Below, in pieces: positions 16,983-22,529 of a stretch of 28,623 nucleotides of DNA (its first letter is position 1; each line of letters begins with the position of its first letter). Source of the stretch: JADDRA01 sp035553895 (GTDB lineage: Bacteria; Actinomycetota; Acidimicrobiia; Acidimicrobiales; CADCSY01); the NCBI GenBank assembly GCA_035553895.1, contig DATMJI010000141.1, positions 1 through 28,623 on the forward strand. The letters run 5' to 3'. Below the pieces are notes generated by a model, which made no database searches, had not been told where the DNA came from, and worked only from the letters and a program-made list of their open reading frames with translations. Both the position numbers and the translations under genes were made by a program.

Positions 16983-17387
16983 TCAGAGGTGGGCGACGAC
17001 TTCGATCTCGACCAACAGACCGGGCATGACCAGCCCGGCGACCTGGACCAGCGACTGGGCGACCTCGGCGCCGCGACCGTGGTAGATCTCGTTCCGCATG
17101 GCGGCATAGACCTCGAAGGGGGCGTCGGGGCTCCCGACGGGCCCGGCCATGTCGGTGACGAACACGGTTTCCTTCACGACGTTGGTCATGTCGGCCCCGA
17201 ACCGGGCCAGCGTCCCGGCGATGTTGGCGTAGGCCTGCCGGTTCTGGGCCAGGAAATCGCCCTCGTGCGCCGGCGCGCCGTCCGAGTCGACGCTGACCGC
17301 GCCCGACAGGTAGATCACGTCGCCCACACGAATCCCGTCGGGGATGATGGCGGCGAAGGGGCCTTCGGCGATGACCTGCGTCTTCAC
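16983..17387 (-). CDS. Rid (YjgF/YER057c/UK114) family protein lacking the catalytic Arg
   Basis: A 134-residue protein. The start is GTG 17387, chosen because GAGAGGAA lies 5 bases upstream (17400-17393); upstream in-frame codons are non-coding in style. The Rid fold is seen in GDVIYLSGAVSVDSDG, QNRQAYANIAGTLARFGADM, VFVTDMAG and the terminal LLVEIEVVAHL. RidA enzymes hydrolyse reactive 2-aminoacrylate-type imines using an Arg just before a V-x-V-A-x-L segment. Here the sequence reads EVAQSLVQVAGL, with Gln where that Arg is expected. It therefore resembles Rid subgroups (Rid4-7) not known for imine deaminase activity. It may be co-transcribed with the LAL regulator. Substrate unknown. Confidence 0.9.
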   Translation of the reverse strand: MKTQVIAEGPFAAIIPDGIRVGDVIYLSGAVSVDSDGAPAHEGDFLAQNRQAYANIAGTLARFGADMTNVVKETVFVTDMAGPVGSPDAPFEVYAAMRNEIYHGRGAEVAQSLVQVAGLVMPGLLVEIEVVAHL

Positions 17388-17408
17388 GGTTGTTCCTCTC
17401 GTTCGTCC

Positions 17409-17435
17409 GGTGCGACTTGCACCTGACGGACGGTA
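17409..17435 (-). promoter_or_regulatory. Possible promoter and 5' stem-loop of the Rid-family gene
   Basis: On the minus strand TACCGT (17435-17430) fits a -10. The expected transcript start falls at about 17423, where an inverted repeat begins (GGTGC, 5-base loop, GCACC; 17423-17409). A strong Shine-Dalgarno follows. The repeat could be a 5' stabilising hairpin or a small operator. The wider 17388-17622 gap also holds CGGCCGAT twice (17441-17448 and 17459-17466, 18 bases apart). Confidence 0.3.
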
Positions 17436-17583
17436 CGCAGCGGCCGATCCGGTGTCGTCGGCCGATGTGGCGGATCTTTGGGGTGCGGGCCACCGGTGAA
17501 GAACCGTCCTGTTCCGCCGGCCGGGCCTTGGCGCGGCGGAACAGCTCCGTCGCCACCCGCACCCTTCCATCCGTTCCGGCGGG

Positions 17584-17589
17584 TACGCT
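17584..17589 (+). promoter_or_regulatory. Possible -10 element for the CBS-pair gene
   Basis: TACGCT, about 33 bases before the chosen GTG. It would give a leader of roughly 27 bases that contains the GGAGG ribosome-binding site at 17613-17617. No -35 match was seen. Confidence 0.3.
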
Positions 17590-17622
17590 GCACCGGCACA
17601 CTCTCCACTCGTGGAGGCGCCA

Positions 17623-18069
17623 GTGAAGGTCGACACCGTTCTGAAGACCAAGGGACGCCGGGTCGAGACCATCCGCCCCGATCAGAGCGTCGTCATGGCC
17701 CTGCACGCGCTCCTGTCGCTGGGCATCGGCGCGCTCGTCGTCTCCGACGACGGGCGCCAGGTCGACGGGCTCATCGGCGAGCGAGACATCTTACGGGGAC
17801 TCAGGAAGCACGGTCCGTTGCTCACCGACCTGCCCGTCCACGCCGTGATGCACAAGGGTGGCCCCGTGTGCTCGCCCGACGACACCCTCAAGCACGTCAT
17901 GGAGCTGATGACCCGGACCCGCAACCGCCATCTCCCCGTCGTCGAGAACGGCGAGCTGAGAGGGCTCGTGAGCATCGGCGACGTGGTGAAGCACCTGGTG
18001 GACGAGGTCGAGCTCGAGTCGAAGGTGCTGCGCGACTACGTCGGTGGCCGGCTCTCGACATCGGAATGA
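17623..18069 (+). CDS. CBS-domain pair protein
   Basis: A 148-residue protein made of two CBS motifs and little else. The start is GTG 17623, because GGAGG lies 5 bases upstream (17613-17617) and the protein then opens VKVDTVLKTKGRRVETI, as usual for this family; an in-frame GTG at 17611 is the alternative. CBS1 covers about 5-65 (VMALHALLSLGIGALVVSDD, LIGERDILRGL). CBS2 covers about 75-135 (VMELMTRTRNRHLPVVENGE, GLVSIGDVVKHLV). Such stand-alone pairs bind adenosine nucleotides or S-adenosylmethionine and act as energy sensors; the Ser/Thr-x-x-Asp ribose-binding pattern is present as SIGD. No enzyme domain is attached, so the partner is unknown. It is divergent from the Rid-family gene. Confidence 0.9.
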   Translation: MKVDTVLKTKGRRVETIRPDQSVVMALHALLSLGIGALVVSDDGRQVDGLIGERDILRGLRKHGPLLTDLPVHAVMHKGGPVCSPDDTLKHVMELMTRTRNRHLPVVENGELRGLVSIGDVVKHLVDEVELESKVLRDYVGGRLSTSE

Positions 18070-18121
18070 GCGGGCGAGGATCGATGGTCCCGCCGGCGGT
18101 GCACCCCGTCTGATCCCTCGA

Positions 18122-18149
18122 CGCAGGTTCGTCGCCCGCCGGCGCACCG
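18122..18149 (+). repeat. Degenerate T-arm/acceptor-like copy of the CAT tRNA 3' end
   Basis: Bases 18122-18131 match tRNA bases 14048-14057 exactly (CGCAGGTTCG). Ungapped alignment over the first 21 bases gives 17 matches, including GCCGG at the same offset. With one gap, CACCG also aligns with the tRNA end. Four of five T-stem pairs could still form. No upstream tRNA half is present. It may be a remnant attachment site or a chance match. Confidence 0.3.
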
Positions 18150-18184
18150 CGTTCCCACCCTGCCGGGGACGGCCGCCGCCCTCG

Positions 18185-18190
18185 TAGCCT
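18185..18190 (+). promoter_or_regulatory. Putative -10 for the MFS gene (leaderless)
   Basis: TAGCCT followed by 6 bases and the ATG at 18197, with no Shine-Dalgarno in between. This is the same geometry as in front of the LAL regulator and ald. Confidence 0.4.
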
Positions 18191-18196
18191 CGCCGA

Positions 18197-19522
18197 ATGG
18201 CCTCCCCGCCGACCTCGCTGCCGCCCGCTCCGGCGCCGGGGACGGCCCGGGCCGCGCTGGGCCACCGCAACTTCCGCATCCTGTTCTTCGGGTCGTTCGC
18301 CTCGAACATCGGGACCTGGATGCAACACGTCACCCTCGGGGCCTACGCCCTCGGCCTCACCGGCTCCCCTACCTTTCTCGGACTGATCCTCTTCGCCCAG
18401 CTCGGCCCGATGCTCGTCCTGTCGGTCCTCGGGGGGGCACTGGCCGACCTGCTCGACCGCCGCCGCCTCTTGCTGGCCGCCCAGACCGAGCAGATGCTGG
18501 CCACCGCCGCCCTGGCCTACCTGGTGGCCCGGGGCGATCCGTCCGAGGCCTCCCTGCTGGTGGTGGTGGCCCTCATCGGGATCGGTTCGGCCCTGCACCA
18601 CCCCACCTACAGCGCCGTGCTGCCGGCCCTCGTCGGGCGGGCGGACCTGGCCGGGGCGGTGGCGCTGAACTCCACCCAGATGAACACCGCCCGGGTGGTC
18701 GGGCCCGCCCTCGGTGGCGTGGCCTTCTCGGCCTTCGGGGCGGCCGCCGTCTTCGGCCTCAACGCCGTGACCTACCTCTTCGCCATCGCCGCCCTGGTGC
18801 TGGTCCGTATCCCCAAGGTGGAGGCCGGCCCGGCTGCGGGCGTCGGGTGGCGGCGGCTGGCGGGGGGCTTCGCCGTGGCCCGGGACGACGCCGTGGTGCG
18901 GCGCAGCCTGCTCACCATGGCCGCCTTCGCCCTGCTGTGCCTGCCCTTCATCGGCCAGATGCCGACGGTGGCCGAGCGCAACCTGGGCATCGACCCCTCG
19001 AGCGCCGCCTACGGCCTGCTCTACACCTGCTTCGGCGTCGGCGCCATCATCGGGGCGGCGTCGGTGGGCACGGTGATGGCCGGCCGGGCCAAGGAGCCGA
19101 TCGTGCGCCTCGGGCTGCTCGGCTTCGCCGGATCGCTGGCCGTGTTCGCCGCCCTGCGCTCGGCGGGCCCGGCGTACGTGGTGGTGACAGTGCTGGGCAT
19201 GGCCTACTTCACGACGGTCACCGCCCTGTCCATCGTGCTCCAGCAGCGGCTGGCCGACGCCGTGCGGGGCCGGGTCATGGCCCTGTGGTCGATGGCCTTC
19301 GGCGGCGTCATCCCCCTTGGCCACCTTCTCGCCGGGCCGGTGGTGGAGCGCAGCTCCATCACCTTCGTCATGGGCTACGGCGCCGTCACCGCCGTCGCCC
19401 TGGCCGCCTACGCCGACCTGGCCGGTGCCGGCAGCGGCGCCCCCCGCCTGCGGCTCAGGGAGGGGCGGCGGCGGCCAGGCGCGCCACCAGCCGTTCCAGT
19501 CCCGCCACCCGACTGCCCTTGA
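18197..19522 (+). CDS. Major facilitator superfamily exporter, MFS_3 (EntS-like)
   Basis: A 441-residue transporter with about 12 membrane helices and a proline-rich N-terminal leader of about 18 residues. HRNFRILFFGSFASNIGTWM is the typical first helix of MFS_3 proteins. GGALADLLDRRRLLLAAQ is the loop 2-3 signature (G-x3-D-x2-D/GRR). NSTQMNTARVVGPALGG matches helix 5. Members export siderophores, macrolides or other small molecules by proton antiport. No substrate is indicated by neighbours. The last 22 or so codons are Pro/Arg-rich and are read across the end of murF on the opposite strand, with a 68-base convergent overlap. ATG 18197 is supported by TAGCCT 6 bases upstream. Confidence 0.88.
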   Translation: MASPPTSLPPAPAPGTARAALGHRNFRILFFGSFASNIGTWMQHVTLGAYALGLTGSPTFLGLILFAQLGPMLVLSVLGGALADLLDRRRLLLAAQTEQMLATAALAYLVARGDPSEASLLVVVALIGIGSALHHPTYSAVLPALVGRADLAGAVALNSTQMNTARVVGPALGGVAFSAFGAAAVFGLNAVTYLFAIAALVLVRIPKVEAGPAAGVGWRRLAGGFAVARDDAVVRRSLLTMAAFALLCLPFIGQMPTVAERNLGIDPSSAAYGLLYTCFGVGAIIGAASVGTVMAGRAKEPIVRLGLLGFAGSLAVFAALRSAGPAYVVVTVLGMAYFTTVTALSIVLQQRLADAVRGRVMALWSMAFGGVIPLGHLLAGPVVERSSITFVMGYGAVTAVALAAYADLAGAGSGAPRLRLREGRRRPGAPPAVPVPPPDCP

Positions 19523-20771
19523 CGAGGACGGCGTCGCCCTCCCCCAGCGCCCCCAGGGCGGCAAGGGCGCCGTCGACCCCACCGACCACCTCGACGCCGT
19601 ACCGGGGCTCGTCCACCGCCACCACCCGGATGCCGAGGTCGGCCGCCAGGGCGGCTGCCGCCCGGTGCTCCCGCTCGGCCACCTCCCCCAGCTCGGCCAT
19701 GGTGCCCAGCACCGCCACCCGCCGGCGGGCGGCCAGCGCCGCCAGCGACCGCAGGGCGGAGGCCAGCGACAGCGGGTTGGCGTTGTAGGCGTCGTCGATC
19801 ACCTGGGCACCGCCCGGGGTGCGCACCAGCGCCATGCGACCGGGGGAGAGCCGGGCCCGGCCCAGGCCCTCGGCCACCCCGTCGGGCTCCACCCCGGCAA
19901 CCAGGGCGGCGGCCGCCGCCGCCAGGGCGTTGCTCACCTGGTGGTGGCCGGACACCGCCAGGCGGACGTCGGCCCCGCCCCAGGGCGAGTGCAGCCGGAA
20001 GGAGGCCCGCAGGCCGGCGTCGAGGGTGATGCCGGAGGCCGTGACCGCGGCACCGGAGCCCAGACCGAAGAGCAGCACCGACGCCTCGGTGCGCCCGGCC
20101 ATGGTTGCCACCAGGGGATCGTCGCCGTTGAGCACGGCGGTGCCCGACGGGTCCAGGCCCTCCGCCAGCTCCCCCTTGGCCCGGGCCACCTCGGCCAGAG
20201 TGCCGAAGCTCTGGGTGTGGGCCAGGCCCACGCTCGTCACCACGCCGACGGTGGGGCGGGCGAGGGCCACCAGCAGGGCGATGTCGCCCACCGCACAGGC
20301 CCCCATCTCCACCACCAGGGCCTCGGTCCCGTCCGGTGCCCCCAGCAGGGTGCGGGGGACCCCGAGCTCGTTGTTCTCGTTGCCGGCCGTCGCCGCCGTG
20401 GCGAAGCGGGTGCCGAGGGCCCCGACGAGGAGGTCCTTGACCGTCGTCTTGCCCACCGAGCCGGTGACACCGACCACCCGGTCCCCGAGAAGTGAGCGGC
20501 CGTGGCCGGCCAGGTCGTGCAGGGCCGCCCGGGTGTCGGGCACCACCACGGCCGGCTGGCGCACGCTGCGGCGCTGGCTGAGGGTGGCCGCCGCGCCCCC
20601 GTCCCGGGCGGCGTCGATGTAGTCGTGGCCGTCCCTGCCGGCCACCAGGGGGACGAACAGCTCGCCCGGTCGGACCCGCCGGGAGTCGATGGCGGCGCCG
20701 TCGACCTCGACGTCGGGGCCGAGGAGCGCACCGCCGGTGGCGGCGGCCACCGCTGAGAGGCGCAGGCGCAT
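19455..20771 (-). CDS. murF: UDP-N-acetylmuramoyl-tripeptide--D-alanyl-D-alanine ligase
   Basis: A 438-residue Mur ligase that adds D-Ala-D-Ala to UDP-MurNAc-tripeptide in the cytoplasm. N-terminal domain: MRLRLSAVAAATGGAL and SRRVRPGELFVPL. ATP-binding P-loop: GVTGSVGKTT at 101-110. Further Mur motifs: NENNELGVP, VVEMGA, SVGLAHTQSFGTL, then DDAYNANPLSLASALRSL, which is diagnostic for MurF, and LGTMAELG in the C-terminal domain. It is divergent from ddl, whose product is the MurF substrate, an understandable pairing outside a dcw cluster. The start ATG at 20771 shares CATG with a plus-strand ATG. The 3' end overlaps the MFS gene convergently by 68 bases. All visible catalytic motifs are intact. 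Confidence 0.96.
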   Translation of the reverse strand: MRLRLSAVAAATGGALLGPDVEVDGAAIDSRRVRPGELFVPLVAGRDGHDYIDAARDGGAAATLSQRRSVRQPAVVVPDTRAALHDLAGHGRSLLGDRVVGVTGSVGKTTVKDLLVGALGTRFATAATAGNENNELGVPRTLLGAPDGTEALVVEMGACAVGDIALLVALARPTVGVVTSVGLAHTQSFGTLAEVARAKGELAEGLDPSGTAVLNGDDPLVATMAGRTEASVLLFGLGSGAAVTASGITLDAGLRASFRLHSPWGGADVRLAVSGHHQVSNALAAAAAALVAGVEPDGVAEGLGRARLSPGRMALVRTPGGAQVIDDAYNANPLSLASALRSLAALAARRRVAVLGTMAELGEVAEREHRAAAALAADLGIRVVAVDEPRYGVEVVGGVDGALAALGALGEGDAVLVKGSRVAGLERLVARLAAAAPP

Positions 20772-20826
20772 GGGCCGCTACCGTGCCACACCGGTGGGCG
20801 ACACGATTGGGGGGCTGCCCGAGCGG

Positions 20827-21936
20827 GTGCGCCTGGTGGTCCTCTACGGGGGCCGCTCGGCCGAGCACGAGGTGTCCTGCGTGTCGGCCGCCTCGGTGCT
20901 CGGCGCCCTCGATCCCGACCGCTACGACGTCGTCCCCGTGGGCATCGCCCCGTCGGGGGCGTGGGTCCTGGCCGAGGGGGCCCGGGCCGCGCTGGAGGCG
21001 GGGGCCCGCTCCCTGCCCGCCAGCGGGCCCCCGGTCGAGACCACCGAGGTGCTGACGGCCACCACCCCGCCGGGGGGCGGGGGCGGCGGCGGGACGACGG
21101 TGGTGCTGCCCCTCCTCCACGGGCCCCTCGGCGAGGACGGCACCGTGCAGGGCCTGCTCGAGCTGGCCGGAACCGCCTACGTGGGCAGCGGGGTGCTGGG
21201 GTCGGCCCTGTGCATGGACAAGGCGGCGGCCAAGGAGGTGCTGGCTGCCGCCGGCCTGCCCCAGGTCCGCCACCTCAGCTGGCGGGACACCGGTGACGTC
21301 GGTGACGTCGCCGGGCGCATCGACGGGGAGCTGGGCTGGCCGGTCTTCGTCAAGCCCGCCAACCTGGGCTCGTCGGTGGGGATCTCCCGGGTGGGCGGCC
21401 CGCACGACCTGGTGGCCGCCATCGAGCTGGCCCGCAGCTACGACGAGTGGCTGGTGGTCGAGGAAGCGGTGTCGGCCCGGGAGATCGAGTGCGCGGTGCT
21501 CGGCAACCTGGAGCTGGAGGCGTCGGTGCCCGGCGAGATCGTTCCCCGGGCCGAGTTCTACGATTTCGACGACAAGTACGCCGACGACGGAGCCGAGCTG
21601 GTCGTGCCCGCCGCCCTGGCCGCAGAGGTGGCCGGTGAGGTCCGCCGCCTGGCCCTGGCCGCCGCCCGGGCCCTGCGGGTGGAGGGCATGGCCCGGGTCG
21701 ACTTCTTCTACGAGGAGGGCGGGCGGGGCCTGCTGGTCAACGAGGTCAACACCATCCCCGGCTTCACCCCCTCGTCGATGTTCCCCCGCCTGTGGGCCGC
21801 CTCGGGCCTGGCCTACCCCGAGCTGCTCGACCGCCTGGTGACCCTGGCCCTCGAGCGCCACGCCCGCCGGGCCACCCGTGTGGGCCGCCCCCGGTCCGGG
21901 GGGTCAGGGCGTGCCCGCCACCAGGGCGGAGCGTAG
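20827..21936 (+). CDS. ddl: D-alanine--D-alanine ligase
   Basis: A 369-residue ATP-grasp ligase making D-Ala-D-Ala for MurF. VRLVVLYGGRSAEHEVS is the conserved N-terminus. Next come PLLHGPLGEDGTVQGLLELA, SALCMDKAAAKEVLAAAGLP, the ATP-binding VKPANLGSSVGISRV, EIECAVLGN, FYDFDDKY (omega loop), and ARVDFFYEEGG with VNEVNTIPGFTPSSMFPRLW for Mg2+ and substrate. GTG 20827 is chosen because it lies just before the conserved core and because bases 20770-20826 use ACA, ATT and CGT codons that are rare here. ATG 20770, with GAGAGG 9 bases upstream, is a real alternative that would add 19 residues and overlap the murF start codon. TACCGT at 20779-20784 could be the -10. The tail overlaps tetR convergently by 33 bases. 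Confidence 0.93.
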   Translation: MRLVVLYGGRSAEHEVSCVSAASVLGALDPDRYDVVPVGIAPSGAWVLAEGARAALEAGARSLPASGPPVETTEVLTATTPPGGGGGGGTTVVLPLLHGPLGEDGTVQGLLELAGTAYVGSGVLGSALCMDKAAAKEVLAAAGLPQVRHLSWRDTGDVGDVAGRIDGELGWPVFVKPANLGSSVGISRVGGPHDLVAAIELARSYDEWLVVEEAVSAREIECAVLGNLELEASVPGEIVPRAEFYDFDDKYADDGAELVVPAALAAEVAGEVRRLALAAARALRVEGMARVDFFYEEGGRGLLVNEVNTIPGFTPSSMFPRLWAASGLAYPELLDRLVTLALERHARRATRVGRPRSGGSGRARHQGGA

Positions 21937-22506
21937 GAAGGCCAGGAGGTCGGCCCGGCGGGCCACCAGGGAGCGGGCCGTGGGCTCCACCCCCACCGCC
22001 CGCAGCACCTCCACCTCGGTGGCGACCCCGATCACCGTCGAGTACGCCGACAGCAGGAGCAGGCGGGGATCGGTGACCCGCATGCGCCCGGCCGCCATCT
22101 CCTCCTCCAGGAAGGCCCGGGCCCGCTCCACCAGGGGGTCGAGGACCTCGACCAGGCGGGTGGCGGCCGGCGGCCCCAGGCGGCTGACCTCCCGGACCAG
22201 GCCCAGCAGCTCGGGGCGGCGCCCGGCCAGGCGGAACACCGCCCGCACCAGGGCCTCGACCCGGGCGAAACCCGGCCCGGCCCGGGCCAGGGCCTCCTCC
22301 AGGGCGTCGCGCAGTTCGGCCGCCGAGCGGTCCACCACCGCCACCAACAGACCCTCCTTGGTGCCGAAGTGGTGCAAGATGGTCTGCTTGCGCAGGCCCA
22401 GCCCGGCGGCCAGTGAGTCGAGCGACGTCGACCCGTAGCCGGCGGCGGCGAAGCAGTGCAGGGCCTCGTCCAGAATGCGCCCGCGGGTCACGGCTGGGTC
22501 CCTCAC
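21904..22506 (-). CDS. TetR-family transcriptional regulator
   Basis: A 200-residue protein. The N-terminal helix-turn-helix covers about residues 8-55: RGRILDEALHCFAAAGYG, STSLDSLAAGLGLRKQTILH, HFGTKEGLLVAVV. The C-terminal ligand and dimer domain is all-alpha and unrecognised. TetR regulators usually repress a divergent operon until a small molecule binds, often an acyl-CoA or other lipid when the targets are lipid genes. GTG 22506 is supported by TACCAT 7 bases upstream (leaderless). A 14-bp palindrome directly abuts the start codon and separates this gene from the acyl-CoA reductase operon by 23 bases, so auto-repression and control of that operon are likely. The 3' end overlaps ddl by 33 bases. 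Confidence 0.93.
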   Translation of the reverse strand: MRDPAVTRGRILDEALHCFAAAGYGSTSLDSLAAGLGLRKQTILHHFGTKEGLLVAVVDRSAAELRDALEEALARAGPGFARVEALVRAVFRLAGRRPELLGLVREVSRLGPPAATRLVEVLDPLVERARAFLEEEMAAGRMRVTDPRLLLLSAYSTVIGVATEVEVLRAVGVEPTARSLVARRADLLAFLRSALVAGTP

Positions 22507-22520
22507 CTACCAGATGGTAG
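22507..22520. promoter_or_regulatory. Probable TetR operator (perfect 14-bp palindrome)
   Basis: CTACCAGATGGTAG has perfect 6-bp arms around a GA centre. It sits between the divergent tetR and acyl-CoA reductase starts, touches the tetR start codon, contains the tetR -10 candidate TACCAT, and overlaps the first bases of the candidate -10 TAGACA for the reductase gene. A bound repressor would block both promoters. Confidence 0.65.
22514..22519 (-). promoter_or_regulatory. Putative -10 for tetR (leaderless)
   Basis: TACCAT on the minus strand, then 7 bases and the GTG at 22506. It lies wholly inside the palindrome. Confidence 0.4.
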
Positions 22521-22523
22521 ACA
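22518..22523 (+). promoter_or_regulatory. Putative -10 for the reductase operon (leaderless)
   Basis: TAGACA followed by 6 bases and the GTG at 22530. The last base is not the usual T, but the spacing matches the other leaderless candidates in this window. It overlaps the palindrome by three bases. Confidence 0.35.
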
Positions 22524-22529
22524 AGCGGG

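Noticed and set aside
19408..21861. Long minus-strand open frame spanning murF and ddl
   Set aside because: It is the antisense of ddl and an alternative frame of murF, with no recognisable domain and repetitive Gly/Arg/Gln composition.
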